In this document: positions 36,372 to 44,650 of the stretch, piece after piece
How the letters are laid out: each line of letters starts with the position of its first letter
Position numbering within the stretch: position 1 is the first letter of the stretch
Assembly: GCA_029261155.1 (NCBI GenBank)
Contig: JAJDBW010000011.1
Coordinates: forward strand, 1 to 58,950
Source: Nitrospirota bacterium
GTDB lineage: Bacteria > Nitrospirota > Nitrospiria > SBBL01 > JAADHI01
Reading direction: 5' to 3'
DNA: 58,950 bases
Made by a program: the position numbers and the translations under genes
The notes under the pieces: model-generated
What the model saw: only the letters and a program-made list of their open reading frames with translations
Told to the model about the DNA's origin: nothing
Database searches by the model: none

Positions 36372-37028
36372 TCATGAACTGCCCAATGGAATATCGACCC
36401 AGGTTTTCAATCGCCGGGCCTTTTGTCCTGTTGCCTTGAGGATCATTTCGATTTCAACGGCGGAAGGCGGCTTCCCTGTTGTGCTGGTGTCCCAGCTGTC
36501 CAGCCATTCTTGTTTCGTCGGGTCATAGTAGCGAAAGTTAAGTCCTTGGACGGGCCCTCCAATTTCATAGCTGAGGGTCTTTCCGTTCGACAATAGCATT
36601 TCTTGAACGAGCATTTCGTCCACCAGGGCATAGCGGAGGGTGGCCCGGTCGGACTCCGGGGCCTCCGGTGAGGTCCTGCCGTGGGAGACGGTGTTGAATT
36701 GAAGCGTGTCCTGGGGCGCATTGCCTTCATCCCCTTGCCCTTCGCTGTCTTCCCCCAGAAAAGCGGCGGAGGTCAAGCCTTCGCCCGCAGTCGCGGCCGG
36801 TGAGGGGGCTTGCAGGTGTAGCATGCTGAGGTTGTTTGCCATGTGATAAAGACTAAAGCGGGCCAAACGATAGACTTCCGATTCTTCTTCCATCTGTTCC
36901 GCGCCTTGATGCACGGCGTTGAAGGTGCCGTAAATGAGCGTAAAAATCACGCCCATGATGCCCAGGGCAATCATAACCTCTAAGAGGGTAAATCCATCTT
37001 GCGATGGTTTTTTTAAGGTCCGCGTCAT
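36372..37028 (-). CDS. gspJ: Type II secretion minor pseudopilin GspJ
   Basis: This is a minor pseudopilin of the tip complex. The prepilin-peptidase site is QDG|FTLLEVMIALGIMG with Glu at mature position 5. The longer ORF starts at 37094, but Met at 37028 forms an ATGA overlap with the gspI stop and gives the usual 12-residue leader. The globular part contains LARFSLYHMANNLSML and an acidic loop (EDSEGQGDEGN), with TLRYALVDEMLVQEML and LNFRYYDPTKQEW as typical GspJ strands. Confidence 0.9.
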   Translation of the reverse strand: MTRTLKKPSQDGFTLLEVMIALGIMGVIFTLIYGTFNAVHQGAEQMEEESEVYRLARFSLYHMANNLSMLHLQAPSPAATAGEGLTSAAFLGEDSEGQGDEGNAPQDTLQFNTVSHGRTSPEAPESDRATLRYALVDEMLVQEMLLSNGKTLSYEIGGPVQGLNFRYYDPTKQEWLDSWDTSTTGKPPSAVEIEMILKATGQKARRLKTWVDIPLGSS

Positions 37029-37477
37029 TTGAGGCTCGAATCGAAAAGATAGGTTGTAAAATGAACGGTCCGTTCTTCTCTGTTGTTCCCCCAACTCACC
37101 TGGACGGCCAATTCACGGATGGCTTCGAAAGGCGTGAGCTTCACCTCTTGCCGCCAACGGTATTTCGGCGCCTCTTCTCCAAAATCGCCCGCTTCTTCTC
37201 CCAGTTCCGGAAAGCCCCTAAGGGTGATGTCCGTAATTTTTTGGCGCGCGAGCAGGGTGGCCTCGGTGAGTTCCCGCGCATGGGCGGAAAGGGCGATGTC
37301 TCTATTCCGTAGACCCAATAGCACAACAAGGGAGATCGAAAGAATCGTTAAGGCGACCATGATTTCGAGCAGCGTAAAGCCCTGCGGCTTCGCCTGCTTT
37401 CGCGCCGGCTTGGTCGCCCGCGTAATATGGGCCATGCGATAAGGATAAAAATTGCGCATTCGTTTTTTATTCGACAT
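37025..37477 (-). CDS. gspI: Type II secretion minor pseudopilin GspI
   Basis: A small tip pseudopilin of 150 residues. The processing site is PQG|FTLLEIMVALTILSISLVVLL, preceded by a long basic leader; starts at Met1, Met7 or Met15 are all possible. The mature globular domain is short, with ELTEATLLARQKITDITLRG typical of GspI. It overlaps gspJ by four bases (ATGA) and the end of gspH by 11 bases. Confidence 0.9.
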   Translation of the reverse strand: MSNKKRMRNFYPYRMAHITRATKPARKQAKPQGFTLLEIMVALTILSISLVVLLGLRNRDIALSAHARELTEATLLARQKITDITLRGFPELGEEAGDFGEEAPKYRWRQEVKLTPFEAIRELAVQVSWGNNREERTVHFTTYLFDSSLK

Positions 37478-38033
37478 AGCGGTCGTAGACTTTGACGCGT
37501 CCGGTGAAGGGATTCACGGCCAGGGTCCAAATCCGTTCGTCCTCCTGTAGATGGATGGCTGTCTTTTCTACACCCAAGTGAAAAATTTCGGTATAGACTT
37601 CACCTTCATTCACTTTTCCGTGCCGCGCCGTAATCACATCTTCAAAACGGATGCCCGAGGGCAGTTTCCTGCGGCCGAGCAAGGGATCATTTGCGGCGGC
37701 GAACTCACGGTTGTCTTGCAGGGTATCGACCCAATAGCTCGCTTGTTCCAGATCGTAATGAAGCCGATACACTTGTTTGGTGGCCGCCGATTCCTGTGCC
37801 AGGTATTGGATCAAACCGGAGAGGTGGCGGGCCGTTCGTTTTAAGTTTCCGGCCCCGAAGGAAGACAATTTCGGAAAAATCATCGCCGCGCTGATGCTTA
37901 AGATGACGAGCACCAAGATCAACTCCAGCAGGGTGAAGCCCTTATTTCCAATCGCCCGCGATGCCTTCTTGCGAAACACCGACAAGCCATCCTGCCGAGT
38001 GATCTTAGAGATTCCAGCTTTCAATATCCGCAT
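37467..38033 (-). CDS. gspH: Type II secretion minor pseudopilin GspH
   Basis: A minor pseudopilin of 188 residues. The ORF extends to 38312, but the first 93 codons lie antiparallel-like inside gspG in another frame and are not protein-like. Met at 38033 gives a normal leader ending NKG|FTLLELILVLVILSISAAM, with Glu5 present. The C-terminal half (LKRTARHLSGLIQYLAQESAATKQVYRLHYDLEQASYW) fits the GspH/FimT domain. It overlaps gspG by 29 bases. Confidence 0.88.
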   Translation of the reverse strand: MRILKAGISKITRQDGLSVFRKKASRAIGNKGFTLLELILVLVILSISAAMIFPKLSSFGAGNLKRTARHLSGLIQYLAQESAATKQVYRLHYDLEQASYWVDTLQDNREFAAANDPLLGRRKLPSGIRFEDVITARHGKVNEGEVYTEIFHLGVEKTAIHLQEDERIWTLAVNPFTGRVKVYDRYVE

Positions 38034-38508
38034 CGTCGTCGCTTCCGCCGGCCTCTTTATCGGCACCGTAAGAGGCAAGATCGTAGTCGCTTTGTGTTCC
38101 AGGGCTGACATACACAAAAGGGTTACCCCAGGCGTCGTTCGGGATTTTTTGCAGGTAGCCCCCTTTGCGCCAGTTATTTGGAATCTCGCCGATACTGGGT
38201 TCCTCGGCCAGGGCCTCGAGTCCTTGTTCGGTTGAGGGATAGGTGCCGTTATCGAGTTTATAGAGTTGCAAGGCGCCCTCAATATTTTTAATCTGCGCCG
38301 TGGTTGCGACACGACGGGCTTGGTCTGAGCGGCCCACCATTTTGGGGGCGACCAGGGCGATTAAAATGGCGAGGATGGTCACCACCACCATGATTTCGAT
38401 CAAGGTAAAACCGCGTTGAATACGGTAACCTGTCTTACCCTTTTTGAAAAAGTTTTGAAGGCGATTGAGGCCCTCGGTCTCTCTGAATGTGCTTGCGTCT
38501 TTTTTCAT
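38005..38508 (-). CDS. gspG: Type II secretion major pseudopilin GspG
   Basis: GspG is the main subunit of the pseudopilus. A long 33-residue leader ends in QRG|FTLIEIMVVVTILAILIALVAPKMVGR with Glu5. The signature ARRVATTAQIKNIEGALQLYKLDNGTYPSTEQGLEAL and the C-terminal calcium-binding type region (NDAWGNPFVYVSPG, then DYDLASYGADKEAGG) are canonical. The leader is longer than the usual six to ten residues, so a later start cannot be excluded. Confidence 0.95.
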   Translation of the reverse strand: MKKDASTFRETEGLNRLQNFFKKGKTGYRIQRGFTLIEIMVVVTILAILIALVAPKMVGRSDQARRVATTAQIKNIEGALQLYKLDNGTYPSTEQGLEALAEEPSIGEIPNNWRKGGYLQKIPNDAWGNPFVYVSPGTQSDYDLASYGADKEAGGSDDDADIESWNL

Positions 38509-38516
38509 TAGTTTCC

Positions 38517-39734
38517 TTATCCTACAATTTGGCTCACTTCAAAAATAGGGAGCAGTATGGCCAGAACAATACACAGTATAACAAAGCCCATGCCCAAGAT
38601 CATGATGGGCCCCAAGAGCGAGGTGATGCCGGTCACCACGGTTTCGACTTCATTATCGTAGGCCTCCGACACTTTTTGCAGCATGCGCTCGAGTTCGCCG
38701 CTCTTTTCGCCGATGGCGATCATGTGTGTGACCAGGGGCGGAAAGAGGCCGCTGCGCTTTAGGGGGTCGGCAATGCTGTCGCCTTCCCTGATATTTCCGC
38801 GAGCTTCTTGGATGGTTTTTTCCAATACGGTATTGCCTACGACTTTCTGGACGATTTCTAGGGCGCTGAGCAACTGGACCCCGCTGCTCAGTAGGGTGGC
38901 CAGGGTGTTGGTGAATCGCGAGATCGCCACCATCTTCGCCACGCGGCCCAGAAGCGGGACCTGTAAGGCGAAGCGGTCGAATTGTTCTCGTCCGTGGGGC
39001 TTGGCGATGTGACGGCGGAACAAGAGCAAGGCAAGGGCGATGCCGACGAGCATCAGCCAGCCGTAATTCTGAATAAAGCCGCTGATGTTTAAGAGGATGA
39101 TCGTCGGTAGCGGCAGCGCATGATTTAAGTCTTCAAAAATGGCCGTGACCTTGGGCACCACATAGGAAATTAAAAACAGCAGAATCAAGAGGCTGACGGT
39201 CATCATTAAAATGGGATAGGTCATCATCGAAAAAACCTTATTGCGTAGGCGAATTTGTTTTTCGAGATAATCCGCCAAGCGGTCGAGTATGGCATCGAGT
39301 GTGCCGCTGGCCTCACCGGCGCGCACCATTTGGCTGTAGAGGATGGGAAAAATCTTGGGGTGGCGGCTCAGGGCTTCGGCGAAGGCCCCGCCTTCTTTAA
39401 CATTTTCGCGGATGTCGGTCCAAACCGTTTTGGCGGCGGCGTTTTCACATTGTTCGATGAGCGCCGCGAGGGCCTCCATTAATGAAAGTCCTGCCCCCAG
39501 TAGGGTCGATAGCTGCCGGGTCATGATGGCAACTTCGGCGGGGCTGATCCTTTGGGAAAAGGAAAAAGCTGGACGGGACAAGCCGCTGGCCCTTTCTTTT
39601 TCCGAGGCCAGATCGGTGGGAAAGATACCGGTCTGGCGCAGCTTGGCCCGAGCTTGGCGCGGATTGTCTGCGTCGATCACGCCGGAGGTGTTTTTCCCGC
39701 GACCGTCAAGCCCCTTGTATGCAAAGACTGCCAT
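38517..39734 (-). CDS. gspF: Type II secretion inner-membrane platform protein GspF
   Basis: GspF is the polytopic platform protein that transmits ATPase rotation to the pseudopilus. It has two T2SSF domains (~70-195 and ~275-395), each followed by membrane helices: YPILMMTVSLLILLFLISYVVPKV and LGPIMILGMGFVILCIVLAILLPIF. MAVFAYKGLDGRGKNTSGVIDADNPRQARAKLR is the typical N-terminus. It begins three bases after gspE stops, and gspG follows after eight bases. Confidence 0.95.
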   Translation of the reverse strand: MAVFAYKGLDGRGKNTSGVIDADNPRQARAKLRQTGIFPTDLASEKERASGLSRPAFSFSQRISPAEVAIMTRQLSTLLGAGLSLMEALAALIEQCENAAAKTVWTDIRENVKEGGAFAEALSRHPKIFPILYSQMVRAGEASGTLDAILDRLADYLEKQIRLRNKVFSMMTYPILMMTVSLLILLFLISYVVPKVTAIFEDLNHALPLPTIILLNISGFIQNYGWLMLVGIALALLLFRRHIAKPHGREQFDRFALQVPLLGRVAKMVAISRFTNTLATLLSSGVQLLSALEIVQKVVGNTVLEKTIQEARGNIREGDSIADPLKRSGLFPPLVTHMIAIGEKSGELERMLQKVSEAYDNEVETVVTGITSLLGPIMILGMGFVILCIVLAILLPIFEVSQIVG

Positions 39735-39737
39735 GGC

Positions 39738-41462
39738 TTAACCCGTTTCCTCTTGGGTCACTCGGAGCACTTCTTCTGTGGTCGTCAGTCCATTGGCGAC
39801 GCGCATGGCCCCGTCTTGCCGAAGGGTCAGCATGCCGTTTAAGATCGCCTTGGCTTTGATCTGGCTCGAATCGACTTTCGCAAGCACCATTTGCCGCAAG
39901 TTGTCGTTCATCAGGAGGACTTCGTAGATACCCGATCGCCCTTTAAAGCCGGTATTCAAGCAGTTGGCGCATCCCTTGCCTTTATAAAATTGATGGTTCG
40001 GATCGTGTTTCAGGCCGAGCTTTAAGCATTCCTCCGGCGTGGGTCGATACGGCGTTCGGCATTTCGGACAGATCTTTCGCACCAGGCGTTGGGCGACAAT
40101 CGCCACGACCGAGGATGAGACGAGAAAAGGCTCAATACCCATGTCGAGCAGGCGCGTCACGGCACCGGCGGCATCGTTGGTATGAAGGGTCGAGAAGACC
40201 AAATGTCCGGTGAGCGAGGCATGGATGGCAATACCAGCAGTTTCCACATCGCGGATTTCTCCGACCATGATGACGTCGGGATCTTGGCGTAAAATGGATC
40301 TTAGGCCTTTTGCAAAAGTGAGGTCGATCTTGGTGTTCACTTGAATTTGTCCAATTCCGTTGAGCTGATATTCAATGGGGTCTTCGATCGTAATGATGTT
40401 TTTGTCGGGGGAATTGATTTTATTCAGCGCGGAATAGAGCGTGGTGGTCTTGCCGCTTCCAGTGGGACCCGTGACGAGAATAATCCCATGCGCCAAGCGG
40501 ATGAGGCGTTCGATCGCGCTCAAATCGCGGGGCGAAAGGCCGATGTCGCTGAGATTGAGCGATTCGTTCGTTTTTTCTAAAAAACGCAAGACCAAGCGCT
40601 CGCCGTGGGCCGTGGGAATGTCCGAGACGCGGATGTCGATCTCTCGCCCGCCGATTCGCAGGCTGATTCGTCCATCTTGAGGTAGCCGTTTTTCTGCGAT
40701 GTTCATCCCGGCCATGATCTTGACCCGCGAGATTAACGCCGACTGAAGGCGTTTGGGCGGCGAAAGAATATTGTAGAGCACGCCGTCGACCCGAAAGCGC
40801 ACCTTGATTTCCCGCTCGAAGGGTTCGAAATGGATGTCGGAGGCCTTCTGTTGCGCCGCCTGAAAAAAGATGGAATTGACGAGTTGGATCATGGGGGCTT
40901 CGTCATCCGTGTCGAGAATATCTTCAGGCTCCGCTAGCTCTTCCGCCAACTCACTCAAGCTGGTTCCCGAAAAATCGGAGATGGCTTCTTCGGGACTCTC
41001 CGTCGCCAATTCGTAGACTTGGTTGATACATCGCAGCATCTCGCCGGGCGGGACAACGGCCAGTTCCATCGGTGCGCCGAGTAAGAGACGAAAATCGTCC
41101 AGCGCGGTGAGATTCATGGGTTTTGATGTGGCGCAGCGGATCAGGTCTCCCGCGCGCTTGATGGGAAGAAAGAGGTGCCGCTTGGCGAGCGAAAGGGGAA
41201 TGTCTAAGGTCAGCGAAGGATCGATTGAATTGAGATTGAGCGTTGGCACGTAGGGCAGCTGCCATTGGACGCACAACCCCTTCAGGAGCGTTTCTTCTTT
41301 CAGAAACTTTAATCGAATGAGGACTTCGCCGATGCGTCCACCTTCTTCTTGCTGGCGTTTCAGGGCCTCTTCGAGCTGTTCCGGGCTTAAAACCTTTTTG
41401 TCGATGAGAATTTGGCCGAGGCGCGGCCGCTTGGACACTTTTTTATGCGTTGCGTTTTGCAT
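39738..41462 (-). CDS. gspE: Type II secretion ATPase GspE
   Basis: GspE is the cytoplasmic motor. An N-terminal MshEN-like domain (LGQILIDKKVLSPEQLEEALKRQ, residues ~15-75) precedes the N2 and ATPase domains. Walker A is GPTGSGKTTT, the Asp box is TIEDPIEYQ, Walker B lies in RQDPDVIMVGEIRD, and the His box is LVFSTLHTND. A four-Cys zinc loop is complete (CPKC and CANC, ~35 residues apart), the mark of GspE rather than PilB variants lacking it. It is located between gspD and gspF. Confidence 0.96.
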   Translation of the reverse strand: MQNATHKKVSKRPRLGQILIDKKVLSPEQLEEALKRQQEEGGRIGEVLIRLKFLKEETLLKGLCVQWQLPYVPTLNLNSIDPSLTLDIPLSLAKRHLFLPIKRAGDLIRCATSKPMNLTALDDFRLLLGAPMELAVVPPGEMLRCINQVYELATESPEEAISDFSGTSLSELAEELAEPEDILDTDDEAPMIQLVNSIFFQAAQQKASDIHFEPFEREIKVRFRVDGVLYNILSPPKRLQSALISRVKIMAGMNIAEKRLPQDGRISLRIGGREIDIRVSDIPTAHGERLVLRFLEKTNESLNLSDIGLSPRDLSAIERLIRLAHGIILVTGPTGSGKTTTLYSALNKINSPDKNIITIEDPIEYQLNGIGQIQVNTKIDLTFAKGLRSILRQDPDVIMVGEIRDVETAGIAIHASLTGHLVFSTLHTNDAAGAVTRLLDMGIEPFLVSSSVVAIVAQRLVRKICPKCRTPYRPTPEECLKLGLKHDPNHQFYKGKGCANCLNTGFKGRSGIYEVLLMNDNLRQMVLAKVDSSQIKAKAILNGMLTLRQDGAMRVANGLTTTEEVLRVTQEETG

Positions 41463-41477
41463 TGGCGGTCACGGGCT

Positions 41478-42941
41478 TTAGCGCGGCGGGTTGACGACTT
41501 CTTCGAACGAGGTCGCCCATCCATTGCGATGCTGTATGTTCTCGTCAATAAAACGGTTGCTGTCTTCCGTTTTTTTTATGCGAATTTCCTCAAGTTTTTT
41601 TTCATCGAGGACAATGTGGGGTGTGAGGAAGATCATCAAGTTTGTTTTTTCGACGCGCTTGGAACTGAAGCGAAAGAGCCATCCCAAAAGGGGGATGTCC
41701 CCGAGAAAGGGGACCTTTCGGTCGACGGTAATGAGGTTGTCGCGAATGAGGCCGCCGATGACGACGGTGCGGCCATCTTGAACAATCACGGTGGTGCTGG
41801 CGGAGCGTTTATTTGTCGTGGGACCAAGAGTTTGCCCGCCTGCACTTTGGGCGGTTTCGATCACCGAGGAGATCTCCTGATACACATCGAGCTGCACTCT
41901 GTCGTCTTCCTGAATGTCGGGGGTCAGCCTGAGGATAATACCGACGTCTTTGCGTTCGATCGTCGTTTGCACGTTGCCTCCCACGGTCTGGCTCTGCGCG
42001 CCCGGAAAGGGGACGTTTTGGGCGACGACGATCTCGGCCTTCTGTTTATCGCTGGTGAGGATCTGCGGCGTCGAGAGAATGTTGACATCGGAGGACGATT
42101 TTAAGGCGCGAATCACAGCCGAAATGTTGACGGGAGAAATACCGAGGCCCTGCGTATTGGCAATTTGGCCCAAGCCCGTGAGGTCGAGCGTGTTGTTAAA
42201 GCCACCGAGTACCGTGACATCCTCACCGACATATCCGAAAGCCGCACCCAATTCCGTACCGAACTCGTTGAATTTATCTGCAGAGACTTCGAGGACCACG
42301 GCCTCGACATAGACCTGACGCCGTTTAATATCGAGTTTTTCGATGACGCCTAAGAGGATTTCGAAGTCCGTATCCGTGGCTGTGATGATTAAACTGTTGG
42401 TTTCACTATCCGACAGAATTTGCACTTCGGCGGATAGTTCGGCTGTGGGCCGAACGACGCGGCGGTTACGCGCGGAGGGCTTGGCGACTAAGCCGCGGAT
42501 AACTTTTGCGATTTCTTCCGCCTTCATGTTTTTGAGCCTTACGACATGAACGGTCCGTTCCTCCGGGACTTCCGCGAAGGGGCGAATTTGGTAGATATCG
42601 CCACGCTCGACAACGGTGAGGCCTTTTAATTCCAAAACCGAAAGAAAGACATCGAAGACGCGCTCTATGGGGATTTTCCCCGGCGAGACAAGCGAGACCT
42701 TTCCCCGCACTTTTTCATCGATGACAAAATTCTTGCCCGTCAGTTCACTGACCAGCTTGACCAGGACCGGCAGATCCACATCGTTGAAGTCAAGCGTGAC
42801 CTCTTTTCCTTGTGGGTCCGTTTTCGTGGCCGCGGCCGTTTCCTTCGCCTGCGCGAGATCTGCAGAGGGTGTGCCGAAGGTAAAAAGGCTCATAAAAAAA
42901 ATGGCCCAAGTTGCGACCCAGGCCGGAGGAATACGTCTCAT
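41478..42941 (-). CDS. gspD: Short type II secretion secretin GspD with only two N-domains
   Basis: GspD forms the outer-membrane channel. After a signal peptide, residues ~47-121 form N0 (VTLDFNDVDLPVLVKLV). Residues ~128-205 form a single N1-like ring domain (VHVVRLKNMKAEEIAKVIRGL, ending LLGVIEKLDI). The secretin domain starts at once with VYVEAVVLEVS and runs to ~470, including VPFLGDIPLLGWLF and LMIFLTPHIV. The N2 and N3 domains of the usual ~650-residue GspD are missing, and so is a long C-terminal pilotin-binding S-domain. The gene lies between gspC and gspE, so it belongs to this T2SS, not to a pilus. Confidence 0.92.
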   Translation of the reverse strand: MRRIPPAWVATWAIFFMSLFTFGTPSADLAQAKETAAATKTDPQGKEVTLDFNDVDLPVLVKLVSELTGKNFVIDEKVRGKVSLVSPGKIPIERVFDVFLSVLELKGLTVVERGDIYQIRPFAEVPEERTVHVVRLKNMKAEEIAKVIRGLVAKPSARNRRVVRPTAELSAEVQILSDSETNSLIITATDTDFEILLGVIEKLDIKRRQVYVEAVVLEVSADKFNEFGTELGAAFGYVGEDVTVLGGFNNTLDLTGLGQIANTQGLGISPVNISAVIRALKSSSDVNILSTPQILTSDKQKAEIVVAQNVPFPGAQSQTVGGNVQTTIERKDVGIILRLTPDIQEDDRVQLDVYQEISSVIETAQSAGGQTLGPTTNKRSASTTVIVQDGRTVVIGGLIRDNLITVDRKVPFLGDIPLLGWLFRFSSKRVEKTNLMIFLTPHIVLDEKKLEEIRIKKTEDSNRFIDENIQHRNGWATSFEEVVNPPR

Positions 42942-42950
42942 GGCAACTCG

Positions 42951-43868
42951 CTACCGAATTTCGTAATCGAAGGTCTGTTTTTGATTGTTGCGGACCAGAT
43001 CGATATGGATGCTGTTTTCGTCCTTGAGTTGTTCGAGGACCTTCATAAAATTTTGAGGATCTTTGACGTCAATCCCGTTGATGCGGTTGAGGATATCGCC
43101 ATTATTCAGGCCGATCTTCGAATAGAGGCTGTCTTTGGCAATGGCGAAAATCCGAAACCCATCGGGTTTGCCGTCCTTAAAGTTCGGGATAATTCTGGCC
43201 TTGGTCAAGAGCTGTGGGAGGTTGGTCATCGCGCTGTCGATTTCACGCCGGTCGAGCAGCCACTGATTTTCCGACACTTGCCGAATGGTGTCTCCAACGG
43301 AGGGTTGCGGTGCTGCCGGTTCCACGCGGCGGGCCACGGGTTTCACCCTGCCTTGGCTTGTCTGTGGTTTGACGGCCAATTCAATGACTTCTCTTTGCGC
43401 TCCGCGCTGAATGACCGCTTGATGCCGTTCGATCTCAACAAGTTTTGCATTCTCGGTCACAAGGTCACCTTGTCGATAAATGGTTTGCTCTTGTTGATTC
43501 ATGGCACTGAACACGGCGTAGGGCACACCGTGTTTTGGAATAACGGTGCCGACCAAGGTCAGGTTCAGCGGGCTTAAAGCCACGGGCACGGGGGCTGTGG
43601 TTTGGGAATTGGAAAGGCCAGGGGAACTGAGGGACTGTGGCTTTGGATTCGAGTTAAAAATATTTCTCTTCAAAATATTCTGGTAGTCCGGGGGACGCAC
43701 TGCTCCGCTCTGCGTGCTGCGATTGCTCGGAGGCGGGGCGGGCTGTGTGGGCTTGTCGAAGGACTGCGCCAAATAAGAACCGAGGGCCAAGTTTGCCATG
43801 TCTGCCGTAAAATAGGCCCCGGCGCCAATCATGAGAAGATGAAGTAACCAATAATACGTTCTAAACAT
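42951..43868 (-). CDS. gspC: Type II secretion protein GspC with PDZ domain
   Basis: GspC joins the inner-membrane platform to the secretin and helps choose substrates. Met at 43868 begins a short cytoplasmic tail and one helix (WLLHLLMIGAGAYFTADM). A Pro-rich linker leads to the HR domain (residues ~85-165: NLTLVGTVIPKHGVPYAVFSA, then IYRQGDLVTENAKLVEI). The C-terminal ~85 residues form a PDZ domain (GFRIFAIAKDSLYSKIGLNNGDILNRINGIDVKDPQNFMKVLEQL). First gene of the operon; the promoter is ~150 bases upstream. Confidence 0.92.
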   Translation of the reverse strand: MFRTYYWLLHLLMIGAGAYFTADMANLALGSYLAQSFDKPTQPAPPPSNRSTQSGAVRPPDYQNILKRNIFNSNPKPQSLSSPGLSNSQTTAPVPVALSPLNLTLVGTVIPKHGVPYAVFSAMNQQEQTIYRQGDLVTENAKLVEIERHQAVIQRGAQREVIELAVKPQTSQGRVKPVARRVEPAAPQPSVGDTIRQVSENQWLLDRREIDSAMTNLPQLLTKARIIPNFKDGKPDGFRIFAIAKDSLYSKIGLNNGDILNRINGIDVKDPQNFMKVLEQLKDENSIHIDLVRNNQKQTFDYEIR

Positions 43869-44262
43869 ATTCTTTAGTGTACAACAAAGTGGCGCGCTTG
43901 GCACAACTTTTCGGCAGTCTTCCTAAAAAAATCAACATAATTAGAGTCTTCTCTTGTGTTCATTTTTTTTCTTAGGGCATGGATCTATGAAAAAATCCTG
44001 GTAGCACGAACAGATTATAGTCAGTTTGTGGATAAAGTCAACTGAACGCCGTCCTCGTTAACTTGCTGAAGAACATCGCGCATTTAGGAGGAGAATCGTT
44101 TCATGTATCTGCGGGTAAAAGTCATAAAAATCAGGGAGGCTTCATTTCGGGTTTCTTGATAATGACGCAAAGAATATGATACAAGCTTTTCGGCTTGGGT
44201 CCCCCTTATTGTGGTCAGGGTTTGGAGCCATGGCATGCCATCATTATTTTCAACATACCTAA
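43869..44262. other. Intergenic region between gspC and tRNA-Leu
   Basis: This 394-base stretch contains the leftward gsp promoter (44014-44041), a long leader for gspC, and a TATGAT box (44175-44180) that may serve the tRNA. It also holds an 18-codon ORF at 44103-44159 preceded by AGGAGG. No established gene is seen. Confidence 0.5.
44014..44041 (-). promoter_or_regulatory. Strong candidate promoter of the gsp operon with embedded DnaA-box 9-mer
   Basis: Minus-strand TTGACT (44041-44036) and a perfect TATAAT (44019-44014) have a 16-base spacer. The spacer contains TTATCCACA (44035-44027), the consensus DnaA box. The leader to gspC is ~140 bases. Confidence 0.6.
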
Positions 44263-44349
44263 GGGCGCGTGGCGGAATTGGTAGACGCAGCAGTCTCAAA
44301 AACTGCCGGGGGTAACCTCATGCCGGTTCGATTCCGGCCGCGCCCACCA
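44263..44349 (+). tRNA. tRNA-Leu (anticodon CAA)
   Basis: An 87-base class II tRNA. The acceptor stem GGGCGCG (44263-44269) pairs with CGCGCCC (44339-44345), followed by A and an encoded CCA. The D-arm contains GGTAGACGC. The anticodon stem GCAGT/ACTGC holds the loop CTCAAAA, giving CAA. A long variable arm lies before the T-arm (CCGG-TTCGATT-CCGG). It would read UUG leucine codons. Confidence 0.95.
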
Positions 44350-44650
44350 TGTAAACAAAAAATTTTATTTCCTGGTTGTTCGCCCTTATTCCGAATCAAA
44401 GACCGTCCAAGTTATTTTTTGGATCCTCATTAAATGGCGCAGGAGAGGATTCGTCTTTCTCTCTAAACTTCTGTGAAAATGGAGACCTTGATTTCGGCCC
44501 GAAAGTGCACGATGGTTCAGGAGGTGACTAAACTGCGTCTCTTGCAAAATAGGCGATGAAATGAATATGATACAGGTCGTTCTTCCGCATGATTTAGGCC
44601 TGAGACGCTAGATCTCTGTCCAAGATGAAATTGCAAAAAATGGAATTAAT
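44350..44650 (+). other. Intergenic region between tRNA-Leu and alaS
   Basis: About 300 bases without a recognisable gene. A candidate alaS promoter lies at 44542-44571. I see no convincing T-box or terminator for the tRNA. Confidence 0.45.
44542..44571 (+). promoter_or_regulatory. Candidate promoter for alaS
   Basis: TTGCAA (44542-44547) and TATGAT (44566-44571) are separated by 18 bases. The same -10 context, GAATATGATACA, occurs upstream of the tRNA at 44173-44184. Confidence 0.42.

Noticed and set aside
43890-43920. Sigma-54 promoter (TGGCAC) near gspC
   Set aside because: The TGGCAC is present, but the GC element at the correct spacing is missing, and a good sigma-70 promoter lies upstream.
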